Source: Pararhizobium sp. YC-54 (GTDB taxonomy: Bacteria > Pseudomonadota > Alphaproteobacteria > Rhizobiales > Rhizobiaceae). From it: a stretch of 64,000 nucleotides of DNA. The notes beneath the pieces are model-generated. The model worked only from the letters and a program-made list of their open reading frames with translations, was not told where the DNA came from and did no database searches. The stretch covers positions 310,001-374,000 of the forward strand of contig NZ_JAOYTH010000002.1 of assembly GCF_025847205.1 (NCBI RefSeq). The letters run 5' to 3'. Made by a program: the position numbers and the translations under genes. Positions within the stretch are counted from its first letter, which is position 1. Every line of letters begins with the position of its first letter. Below, piece after piece: positions 56,111 to 62,764 of this stretch.

Positions 56111-57331
56111 ATGAAGCTATGGCCATTTAAATCTGAAAAGAAAGCGCTGACCGACGAGGCAATCCTCGAGATGCTCGGCGGCGGCATGCCTACAGCGACC
56201 GGAGTTGCCGTATCGGCGGAGAGCGCCTTGCGCGTCCCGGCCGTTGCCTCAGCGGTCCGCACGATCTCCGAAGCTGCTGCCAGCCTCACGGTTAAGGTCG
56301 TTGAGATTGGCGCCGACGGCCGGGAAACGGAAGTGCCGGGCCATCCCGTCACCGACCTCCTACGCGGCGAAGCGAACGATTTCACCTCCGGTTTTGAATT
56401 GATCCGATCGCTCATGGTAGACGCGCTCAGCCGTGATGCCGGCGGCCTGGCTTGGGTGAATTGGTCCCGCTCGGAAGGCAAGCCCGTCGAAGTTATCCGC
56501 CATCGTCCTGGATTTCTTCAGGTTGATTATCCCGATGACGATCTCCGCCCGGTTTACCGGATCCGCGGTGTTGTCGAGCCGGCGCAGAACATCATCCACC
56601 TTCGATCTACCTTCACAAAGGCTCCGCTGACTCTTTGCCGGGAGGCCATCGGCGTTGCTGTCGCGATGGAACTGCATGCAGGGAAGATTTTTGGCAAATC
56701 GGCACGTCCTTCGGGAGTGATCGAAGCTGACGCCAAGATGAGCGAAGAGGGCGCGAAGAGGATGCTCGCGGCGTGGAAGGCAGCCATGGAGGGCGTCGAA
56801 AATGCCGGAAAAACCGGCATTTTGTTCGGCGCCACTTGGAAGCAGATGCAGTTTTCAAGCGTTGACAGCCAATTCCAGCAGCTGCGGCTTTTTCAGCTGC
56901 AAGAAATAGCGCGCGCCTTCAACATCCCCGCATCCATGATTGGCGATCAGTCCAGAAGCACTTTCATGAATGCTGCAGAAATGCAGCGCCAGTTTCTCCA
57001 GTTGTGCCTTGAGCCGTGGTTGCGATCGCTCGAGTCGGCCTTCCGCCGTGCACTTTTCACCAAGGACGAACGCACGCGTTTCGCCGTCAGATTCGAAAGA
57101 GACGATTTTTCGAATGTCGATTTGACAGCCCGCGCGACTGCAATTTCCAGCCTCGTTTCCTCCAGGACGATCAATCCGAACGAAGCCAGATCGTGGTTAG
57201 ACCTCCCGCCTTATCCGGCAGGATCCGAGTTCGCCAACCCGAACACAGGAAGCAGCCAGCCAGGCGCGCCGACAGCGGTGCCTGATGCAAAGCCAGCCGA
57301 GCCGAAGGACGACGCCGATGCAGCTGAATGA
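56111..57331 (+). CDS. HK97-family portal protein
   Basis: 406 aa from ATG 56111 (MKLWPFKSEKK); the ribosome site is weak. Portal features: ESALRVPAVASAVRTISEAAASL near the N terminus, the conserved RLFQLQEIARAFNIPASMIGD segment (about 265-285), and the NAAEMQRQFLQLCLEPWL stem region. Forms the dodecameric DNA channel of the capsid. The start of the next gene lies inside its 3' end. Confidence 0.92.
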   Translation: MKLWPFKSEKKALTDEAILEMLGGGMPTATGVAVSAESALRVPAVASAVRTISEAAASLTVKVVEIGADGRETEVPGHPVTDLLRGEANDFTSGFELIRSLMVDALSRDAGGLAWVNWSRSEGKPVEVIRHRPGFLQVDYPDDDLRPVYRIRGVVEPAQNIIHLRSTFTKAPLTLCREAIGVAVAMELHAGKIFGKSARPSGVIEADAKMSEEGAKRMLAAWKAAMEGVENAGKTGILFGATWKQMQFSSVDSQFQQLRLFQLQEIARAFNIPASMIGDQSRSTFMNAAEMQRQFLQLCLEPWLRSLESAFRRALFTKDERTRFAVRFERDDFSNVDLTARATAISSLVSSRTINPNEARSWLDLPPYPAGSEFANPNTGSSQPGAPTAVPDAKPAEPKDDADAAE

Positions 57332-57707
57332 GGCCCTGGCCTTCATCGACGACTCGGAACGCGGCGCCACGCTCGAGCTTCGTCATCCGGTTTCAGGCGC
57401 CCCGACTGGCATGAAACTGGTCGTGGCCGGTCCCGACTCCAGAACGCAACGCGCGGCCCGCCTTGCCACCGCGGACGAGCTTTCCGACCTGGCCCGCGCC
57501 GACGGCACCGTTTCCGCTGAAGACCGTGAGCGCGCCACGATCGCGGGATTGGCACGGTGCATTCTTTGTTGGGAAATTATTGAAGACGGAGAGGCATTGC
57601 CGCTCACGCATTCCGCCGCCTGCCGTCTGCTGTCCGTCAGTTGGGCGCGCGAACAGGTCGATGCTTTCGCCGGCAATCGAGCCAATTTCGTCGGAGGTCA
57701 GAAGTGA
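57318..57707 (+). CDS. Small phage protein, possibly a tail-assembly-chaperone-like or head-associated protein
   Basis: 129 aa from the ATG inside the portal 3' end. N terminus FIDDSERGATLELRHPVSG; the C-terminal part LCWEIIEDGEALPLTHSAACRLLSVSWAREQVDAFAGNRANF has the WxxIxxxGxxLPxT...REQVDxFxxxRxxF pattern seen in small chaperone-like phage proteins (residue blocks noted separately). No firm family. Its stop overlaps the 29-aa microprotein start (GTGA). Confidence 0.6.
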   Translation: MQLNEALAFIDDSERGATLELRHPVSGAPTGMKLVVAGPDSRTQRAARLATADELSDLARADGTVSAEDRERATIAGLARCILCWEIIEDGEALPLTHSAACRLLSVSWAREQVDAFAGNRANFVGGQK

Positions 57708-57793
57708 CCGATCAGAGCGAGCACATCGCCATCCTCTTGAGTGTTTTTCTTGTGGCCATCCTCCTGGTCGCAAATTTCTGGAGGCACCGCTGA
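57704..57793 (+). CDS. 29-residue single-TM microprotein
   Basis: GTG-initiated, 29 codons plus TGA: TDQSEH, then a 17-residue hydrophobic helix (IAILLSVFLVAILLVAN), then FWRHR. GGAGG lies six to seven bases before the GTG. The GTG overlaps the previous stop (GTGA) and its TGA overlaps the protease ATG. It would insert with the basic C terminus inside. Function unknown; a holin-like or accessory role is possible but not shown. Confidence 0.6.
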   Translation: MTDQSEHIAILLSVFLVAILLVANFWRHR

Positions 57794-58296
57794 TGCACCA
57801 CGCATTTTTTGAAACCAAGGTTCTAGCCGACGACGATGGGGCAATTTCGGGCTTGGCCTGGAAGTTCGGTGTTCCCGATCGTATGGGCGATTGGATTGAG
57901 CCCGGCTCTTTCAAGAACGCCAAGATGCCAATACCGCTCCTGTTTGGCCATGACATGGGTGACCCCGTTGGAGCGTGGGAATCCGCCACCGAGAAATCGG
58001 ATGGCCTGCACCTCAAGGGAAAACTGCTGGTCAACGACGTCGCCCGCGCTCGCGAAGTCAGTGCGCTCGTCAAGGCCGGCGCTGTTCGCGGACTTTCCAT
58101 CGGCTTCATCATCAAGAACGCGAGCGCCCGTTCCGGCGGCGGCCGCACCATCAAGAACCTCGAGCTTCTCGAATGCTCGCTGGTGACCATCCCGATGCAT
58201 GCAGACGCGAAAGTCGTCTCGGCGAAATCGGCCATTCAGGCCCTCCAGCTTGCATCCGCCATCAACCGCGCCGCGGCGCAATTCGGAAGGAACTGA
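57793..58296 (+). CDS. HK97-family prohead protease
   Basis: 167 aa, ATG overlapping the previous stop with GGAGG upstream. Protease core: GDWIEPGSFKN, then PLLFGHDMGDPVGAW (His about 52), and GLSIGFII (Ser) with ECSLVTIPMHADA. Serine protease of the U35 type that processes the capsid scaffold segment. Immediately precedes the capsid gene, its usual partner. Confidence 0.92.
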   Translation: MHHAFFETKVLADDDGAISGLAWKFGVPDRMGDWIEPGSFKNAKMPIPLLFGHDMGDPVGAWESATEKSDGLHLKGKLLVNDVARAREVSALVKAGAVRGLSIGFIIKNASARSGGGRTIKNLELLECSLVTIPMHADAKVVSAKSAIQALQLASAINRAAAQFGRN

Positions 58297-58298
58297 AA

Positions 58299-59522
58299 AT
58301 GCAGCATGTCATGAAAAAGTCGCTGCTCGGCAGCGCGGCAATCATTGTCCGCAAGGGTGAAGAAGACGATCCAGTTTCGGTTGTCGTGAAGAGCCTCGAG
58401 GATCTTCAGAAGGCTGTCGATGAACGGCTGAAGAAGGTCGAGGGCGGTGCCGAACTCAAGGCGCTGATGGACCGGCTTGCCGAAGTCGAGAAAAAGGCAA
58501 ATCGTCCAGGCGCTGGCAAGGCAGACTCGAAGGAACAGGAAGAGATCGAGCGCAAGGCGTTCGCCAATTTCCTGCGCACGGGCTCCGATATCGAGGTCAA
58601 GGCGGCGTCCAGCGACACAGACACTGCTGGCGGGTACCTGGTGCTGCCCACGATCGATTTGTCGATCCGCTCACTTATGTCCGACCTGTCGCCGATGCGC
58701 GGCCTGGCCGAAGTCGTTTCGATCAGCACCGACCGGTACGAACGTTTTTACAGCATGAACAAGCGCGGGGCGCAGTGGGTGAGCGAGCGTGACACGCGCC
58801 CGCAGGACACCGCCCGTCCGGACTTGGTCAAGCAGAGCTATCCGGTTTCGGAACTCTATGCCGCTCCAGCCGCAACCCGCCACCTCATCGATGATGCCGC
58901 CACGGATATCGCATCCTGGCTGATTAACGGTGCCACTCACGATTTCGCTGAAACCGAAGGCGAGGCATTCCTCGAGGGTGATGGTGTCGACGGCAAGCCC
59001 CGCGGTTTGCTCGATTACGGTACGGCCGTCGAAAAGGACTTCACCCGTGTGTGGGGCAAGCACCAGTATATCCCGGCCGGTCACGCCACGGCGCCGACCG
59101 ACGCAAACCTCGTCACCGCCTGCATCGCGATCGTCGCCAAGCTTCGCAAACCTTACAAGTCCAACGCGCGCTGGCTGATGAATTCCACCACGGCCGCCCG
59201 CCTGATGGGCATCGTGGATGCAAACGGCCGTCGCCTGTGGGCTCCGACCGGCAATCTGATCGAAGGCGTCGAGCATCCATTGCTCGGCTATCCGGTCGAA
59301 ATCGACGAAGGCATGCCCGATCTCACCGACGGTGCGGGTGCTCACCCGATCGCGTTCGGAGACTTCAAAGCTGGGTACGTCATCGTCGACCGTTCCGGCA
59401 TCAGCGTGAAGCTGGACGAAGTCACCGTGAAGGGCCGCACGATCTTTGATGTCTACAAGCGCGTCGGCGGCGGTTGCGGCGATTTCAACGCCATCAAATT
59501 CATCAAAATCGCTGCGGCGTAA
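58299..59522 (+). CDS. HK97-family major capsid protein
   Basis: 407 aa. The N-terminal ~100 residues are helical and charged (delta/scaffold domain, with LEDLQKAVDERLKKVEGGAE). The mature start probably lies near AASSDTDTAGGYLVLP (about 105-120). Fold landmarks are GDGVDGKPRGLLDYG and IAFGDFKAGYVIVDR. GGAAGGA precedes the ATG. Self-assembles into the icosahedral shell. Confidence 0.95.
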   Translation: MQHVMKKSLLGSAAIIVRKGEEDDPVSVVVKSLEDLQKAVDERLKKVEGGAELKALMDRLAEVEKKANRPGAGKADSKEQEEIERKAFANFLRTGSDIEVKAASSDTDTAGGYLVLPTIDLSIRSLMSDLSPMRGLAEVVSISTDRYERFYSMNKRGAQWVSERDTRPQDTARPDLVKQSYPVSELYAAPAATRHLIDDAATDIASWLINGATHDFAETEGEAFLEGDGVDGKPRGLLDYGTAVEKDFTRVWGKHQYIPAGHATAPTDANLVTACIAIVAKLRKPYKSNARWLMNSTTAARLMGIVDANGRRLWAPTGNLIEGVEHPLLGYPVEIDEGMPDLTDGAGAHPIAFGDFKAGYVIVDRSGISVKLDEVTVKGRTIFDVYKRVGGGCGDFNAIKFIKIAAA

Positions 59523-59533
59523 GGGAGACCACC

Positions 59534-59923
59534 ATGCGAAAGGATCTGTATTCCAACATTGGCCTCGCCCTGGCTCTGTCGCCGGCAGTGCAGGCAGCCG
59601 CAGTCAGCGGGGTTGCCGTTGATCTGAAGGAGTTCGCATCAGCTCTGGTCGTGGTCAACACTGGCGCCATCGTCGGTGCCGGCGATTTCGGCGCGAAGCT
59701 GCAGCATTCGGATACCAGCACCAGCGGCGATTTCGTCGATGTGCCGGCGGCTGATGTGAAGACCAACGCGCCGGCCACCTTGGCCGCTGATACCTCGTAC
59801 AAGCTCGGCTACATCGGGAAGAAGCGGTTCCTCCGTATTGCCCTGACAAAGGCCGGCGGCACATCCATCGCTGCCGATGCCGTCGTCATCAAGGGCACGC
59901 CTGCGCTGGCACCGGTGGCCTGA
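59534..59923 (+). CDS. Small structural phage protein (head decoration-like)
   Basis: 129 aa with GGGAG before the ATG. Rich in Ala/Val/Thr, no Cys, predicted beta-sandwich (ALVVVNTGAIVGAGDF, FLRIALTKAGGTSIAADAVV). Directly after the capsid gene, where decoration or head-associated proteins are common. No family asserted. TGA overlaps the next ATG by one base. Confidence 0.65.
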   Translation: MRKDLYSNIGLALALSPAVQAAAVSGVAVDLKEFASALVVVNTGAIVGAGDFGAKLQHSDTSTSGDFVDVPAADVKTNAPATLAADTSYKLGYIGKKRFLRIALTKAGGTSIAADAVVIKGTPALAPVA

Positions 59924-60270
59924 TGCCCACGCGCGCGCCCCGGCTTTGTGTCTGCGGAAAGGTCATTCCCTTCGGAGTGATTTGCCCGTGTGAGGCAGCG
60001 AGGGCGCGTGCAAGGAAGGCCGACTTCGACAAGACACGGCCGTCTGCCCGTAAGCGTGGGTACGACAGCGAGTGGGCAAGGGAGGCAAAGGCCTTCCTCG
60101 CCCGCCCTGAGAATGAACTGTGTGGCTGTGGGTCCAAGGCTTCCGTCGTCATGCATGTCCATTCGATCGCCAAGCGTCCTGACCTGAGAATGGTGCGTTC
60201 CAATTGGGCGCCCGGCTGTCAGCGATGCAATCAACGAGATGCCGCCAAGGAGCGGAAGGAAAGGAAGTAG
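59923..60270 (+). CDS. HNH-endonuclease-like phage protein (altered motif)
   Basis: 115 aa. Phage-HNH layout: RGYDSEWAREAKAFLARPENELCGCG, then VMHVHSIAKRPDLR, NW and CQRCNQRD, read as separate blocks. Zinc Cys pairs (CGCG and CQRC) are present, but the CHN/K His is Asn (CNQ) and the first DH is VH, so activity is uncertain. HNH proteins normally sit beside the terminase; this one sits between capsid and tail-tube genes. Confidence 0.65.
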   Translation: MPTRAPRLCVCGKVIPFGVICPCEAARARARKADFDKTRPSARKRGYDSEWAREAKAFLARPENELCGCGSKASVVMHVHSIAKRPDLRMVRSNWAPGCQRCNQRDAAKERKERK

Positions 60271-60273
60271 ACC

Positions 60274-60762
60274 ATGCCCGTTTTTGCGACCGCAGGTTCA
60301 AAAGTTTACATCGGAACGGCTCTGCCTAGCGGCACGGGCGAACTCACAGCGGATGACTTCGATGATATCGTCTGGACGTCGATCTCCAACCTGGAAACCA
60401 TTGGCGCCGTGGGTGACACGTCGAACGCCGTCGATGGCACGTTCATCGATCGCGCCCGTGTCGTTCGGATGAAGGGTGCAAGGGATGGTGGTCAGATGGA
60501 ACTGGTTGCCGGTCTCGATTACAGCGATGCTGGCCAGCTGGCACTGATCGCCGCTGAGAAGAGCCCTCACGAATTCGCATTCAAGGTCGAATTCAACGAC
60601 AAGCCCGAAACCGGCGCGAGCCCCAAGAACTCGACACGCATGTTCGTTGCCCTCGTCATGAGCGCAAGCGAGCAGTTGGATGGCGCGGACAACCTGATGA
60701 AGCTCAACGCTTCTTTGGCGATCAACTCCAACGTCATCCGTACCAATGCCTCTGCAACCTGA
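60274..60762 (+). CDS. Tail tube / major tail protein
   Basis: 162 aa. Lambda-gpV/TP901-like tail tube features: SKVYIGTALPSGT at the N terminus, MKGARDGGQMELVAGLDYSDAGQLALIAAE in the middle and NASLAINSNVIRT at the end (blocks quoted separately). AAGGAAAGGA before the ATG. The only tail gene in the window; its presence argues against a purely head-only satellite unless tails come from a helper. Confidence 0.83.
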   Translation: MPVFATAGSKVYIGTALPSGTGELTADDFDDIVWTSISNLETIGAVGDTSNAVDGTFIDRARVVRMKGARDGGQMELVAGLDYSDAGQLALIAAEKSPHEFAFKVEFNDKPETGASPKNSTRMFVALVMSASEQLDGADNLMKLNASLAINSNVIRTNASAT

Positions 60763-60881
60763 CCTCGCCCCCCGGCTGGTCAACGACTTGCGGGACTATG
60801 GGAAAGGACCGGCGGGGTCCAGTCGCGCGAGATGGACCCCAAATGGAACTAAATTTTTAAACACCAAAAAGGTGCATCGCC
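60763..60881 (+). other. Intergenic with hairpin GGGGTCC/GGACCCC
   Basis: GGGGTCC (60814-60820) pairs with GGACCCC (60834-60840); GGACC at 60806-60810 offers an alternative partner. It could be an attenuator between the tail tube and connector genes. A T run lies about 12 nt downstream, so it is not a standard terminator. Confidence 0.35.
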
Positions 60882-61199
60882 GTGATTCTGTCGCTCGAAG
60901 AACTGAAACAACAGCTCAATCTGACGGAAGATTTCGGCGATGCGGATGACGCGTTGCTCACGCGAAAGATTTCAGCTGCGCAAGATCATCTTGAGCGGAT
61001 GCTGGGATACAAGGTTGAGGCCACTTACGGAGGCATCGACCAAGATCCGGTGCCGCCGGCGCTGATCGAGGCCGTCGCTTTGTTGGCCGGGCATCTCTAC
61101 GAGAACCGTGAAGCCACGTTGGTAGGAGTAAGTGCCCAGGAATTGCCGTTGGGCATCCACGATATAGTCAGCGGCTACCGGGAATGGACAGTCGGATGA
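60882..61199 (+). CDS. Head-tail connector (gp6-like)
   Basis: 105 aa, GTG start with AAGGTG nearby. LEELKQQLNLTEDFGDADDALLTRKISAAQDHLERMLG is the gp6-type N terminus (seen in two parts), ending DIVSGYREWTVG. Forms the connector ring below the portal. Overlaps the gp10 ATG (ATGA). Confidence 0.88.
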   Translation: MILSLEELKQQLNLTEDFGDADDALLTRKISAAQDHLERMLGYKVEATYGGIDQDPVPPALIEAVALLAGHLYENREATLVGVSAQELPLGIHDIVSGYREWTVG

Positions 61200-61615
61200 G
61201 CGGCGACGGCGGACTGTCGAGTTTCCAGAGGCGAATGCGCGCCATTCCGATAGCCGTCAGAGAGGCGGTGGAGCCCGCTCTGGTGAAGAGCGGCGGTGAG
61301 CTCGCCGCGGTAATGAAGCAGTTGGCACCGGAAGCGGAGGGCGATCTCAAGGATAGTATCACCGTCACGGCACCCGGCCAACGCACGCCGGCCTACAGCC
61401 AGCCCGGCGGTAGCCGCACCGCACGAGAGAACGAAGTCATTGTCACGGCTGGAAACTCCAAGGTTCGATACGCTCACCTGCAGGAATATGGCACCGCTGA
61501 TGCAAACGCGCAGCCGTTCTTTTGGCCGGCCGTTCGACTGACGAAAAAGCGGATCACCAACCGTATCAAGCGAGCGATCGGCAAGGCTGTCCGCAATAGC
61601 AAGGGTGGAAAATGA
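61196..61615 (+). CDS. HK97 gp10-like tail/neck protein
   Basis: 139 aa. ALVKSGGELAAVMKQLAPEAEGDLKDSI and YAHLQEYGTADANAQPFFWPAV (two blocks) are the family hallmarks. Its ATG overlaps the connector stop, and its own stop overlaps the DUF3168 ATG. Confidence 0.88.
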   Translation: MSGDGGLSSFQRRMRAIPIAVREAVEPALVKSGGELAAVMKQLAPEAEGDLKDSITVTAPGQRTPAYSQPGGSRTARENEVIVTAGNSKVRYAHLQEYGTADANAQPFFWPAVRLTKKRITNRIKRAIGKAVRNSKGGK

Positions 61616-62022
61616 GCCCGGAAATCGCGCTGCAAAAAGCCATTCGGACACGCCTGGTGCTTACCGAAGATGTCGTCGCGCTGGTGCCAGCGGCTTCGAT
61701 TCTCGATCGCAACCAGCGTCCTAACCCGCGCCCGTCAGTCATCATTGGCGAAGGGCAGAGTGTGGATGAAGGGGAGAGCATCGGCCGGGCTCTTACACGC
61801 GTATACGCCGATCTGCACGTCTGGGTGAAGGAGCCGAGCACCGAGGTTTCAAAAGCCATTGCCGGGGCCATCCGCAACGCCGTCCGCATTGGCCGATTTG
61901 CTGGGGTCGATGGGTTTCATTTCGCCGATTGCCGCATCGCCAACACCCGATTCCTGCGCGATCCCGATGGCGAAACAAGCCATGCAGTCGTGACAGTCGA
62001 AGCAATCGTAGAGGAAATCTGA
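61612..62022 (+). CDS. DUF3168 tail terminator/completion protein
   Basis: 136 aa. N terminus EIALQKAIRTRLVLTEDVVALVPAASIL and the mid-part RVYADLHVWVKE match DUF3168 (tail terminator, gp17-like). Caps the tail tube and joins it to the head. TGA/ATG overlap to the next gene. Confidence 0.85.
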   Translation: MSPEIALQKAIRTRLVLTEDVVALVPAASILDRNQRPNPRPSVIIGEGQSVDEGESIGRALTRVYADLHVWVKEPSTEVSKAIAGAIRNAVRIGRFAGVDGFHFADCRIANTRFLRDPDGETSHAVVTVEAIVEEI

Positions 62023-62345
62023 TGCGGGCTGGGAAGATGGACAGGACCATTCGCATCGACGCCTTCGACGCGGGTGCGGTGAATGATTTCGGTACGCCAA
62101 CGCCGGGTTTCACGCCGCTTGCGACCCTACGCGCGCAGATCATCCAGGCGTCCACTCAGGAGCTCCTGGAGGCACAGGGCGTGACGGATGACACGGTGAT
62201 CATCTTCCGCACCCGCTGGATCGATGGTGTCACCAACGCCGGTCGCATCCACTACGACGGTGGTTATTTCAATATCCGGGGAACGAAAGAGATCGGCCGC
62301 CGGAAGGGCATGGACCTGCGCTGCGTCAAGGCGATGACCGAATGA
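62022..62345 (+). CDS. Head closure / head-tail adaptor protein
   Basis: 107 aa from ATG 62022. Short beta-barrel type: MDRTIRIDAFDAG, LATLRAQIIQ, TVIIFRTRWIDGV and YFNIRGTKEIGRRKGMDL, in the pattern of SPP1 gp16/HK97 gp9-like head-closure proteins. Its stop overlaps the terS ATG. Confidence 0.82.
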   Translation: MRAGKMDRTIRIDAFDAGAVNDFGTPTPGFTPLATLRAQIIQASTQELLEAQGVTDDTVIIFRTRWIDGVTNAGRIHYDGGYFNIRGTKEIGRRKGMDLRCVKAMTE

Positions 62346-62764
62346 GCAGCAAGGGCACACGCGGCGCGAAGGCCACGCTGCAGGCGATCGACGGGGGGTT
62401 GAGCGGTGTGCCAAAGGCACCGGCGCACTTCAAGCCGGACATGGTCGCAGAGCGGAACGTCATTGCCGCAGAGTTGGTGGAGCGCCGGATTCTGACGGCA
62501 TCGATGGTTGGGCTCGTCGAGACCTACGTCTCCGCTTTGTGGATGGTGAGAGAGGCGCAGAAGGAAATCGCCGCGATTGGTCTCCTCGTGAAAACAGCCC
62601 ATGGAATGCCGAAACCCAATCCAGCGTGCGGGACATTGAAGTCAGCCTTCGAGGCCGTTGCCCGCCTAGGTGCGGAGCTTGGACTTACACCGGCGGCGCG
62701 AGCGAAACAGGGTTTCCAGCCCAAGGGAGGCGATGATGACGACGACTCCGATCTGGGTCTATGA
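62342..62764 (+). CDS. terS: Terminase small subunit, P27 family
   Basis: 140 aa. KAPAHFKPDMVAERNVIAAELVERRILT and LGLTPAARAKQGF (two blocks) are the P27-type signature. It recognises the packaging site. The acidic tail (GGDDDDDSDLGL) overlaps the terL start by about 30 nt. Confidence 0.9.
   Translation: MSSKGTRGAKATLQAIDGGLSGVPKAPAHFKPDMVAERNVIAAELVERRILTASMVGLVETYVSALWMVREAQKEIAAIGLLVKTAHGMPKPNPACGTLKSAFEAVARLGAELGLTPAARAKQGFQPKGGDDDDDSDLGL

Noticed and set aside
60746..60949. 67-aa ORF between tail tube and connector
   Set aside because: Begins inside the tail-tube gene and ends inside the connector gene, basic low-complexity composition, no ribosome site.
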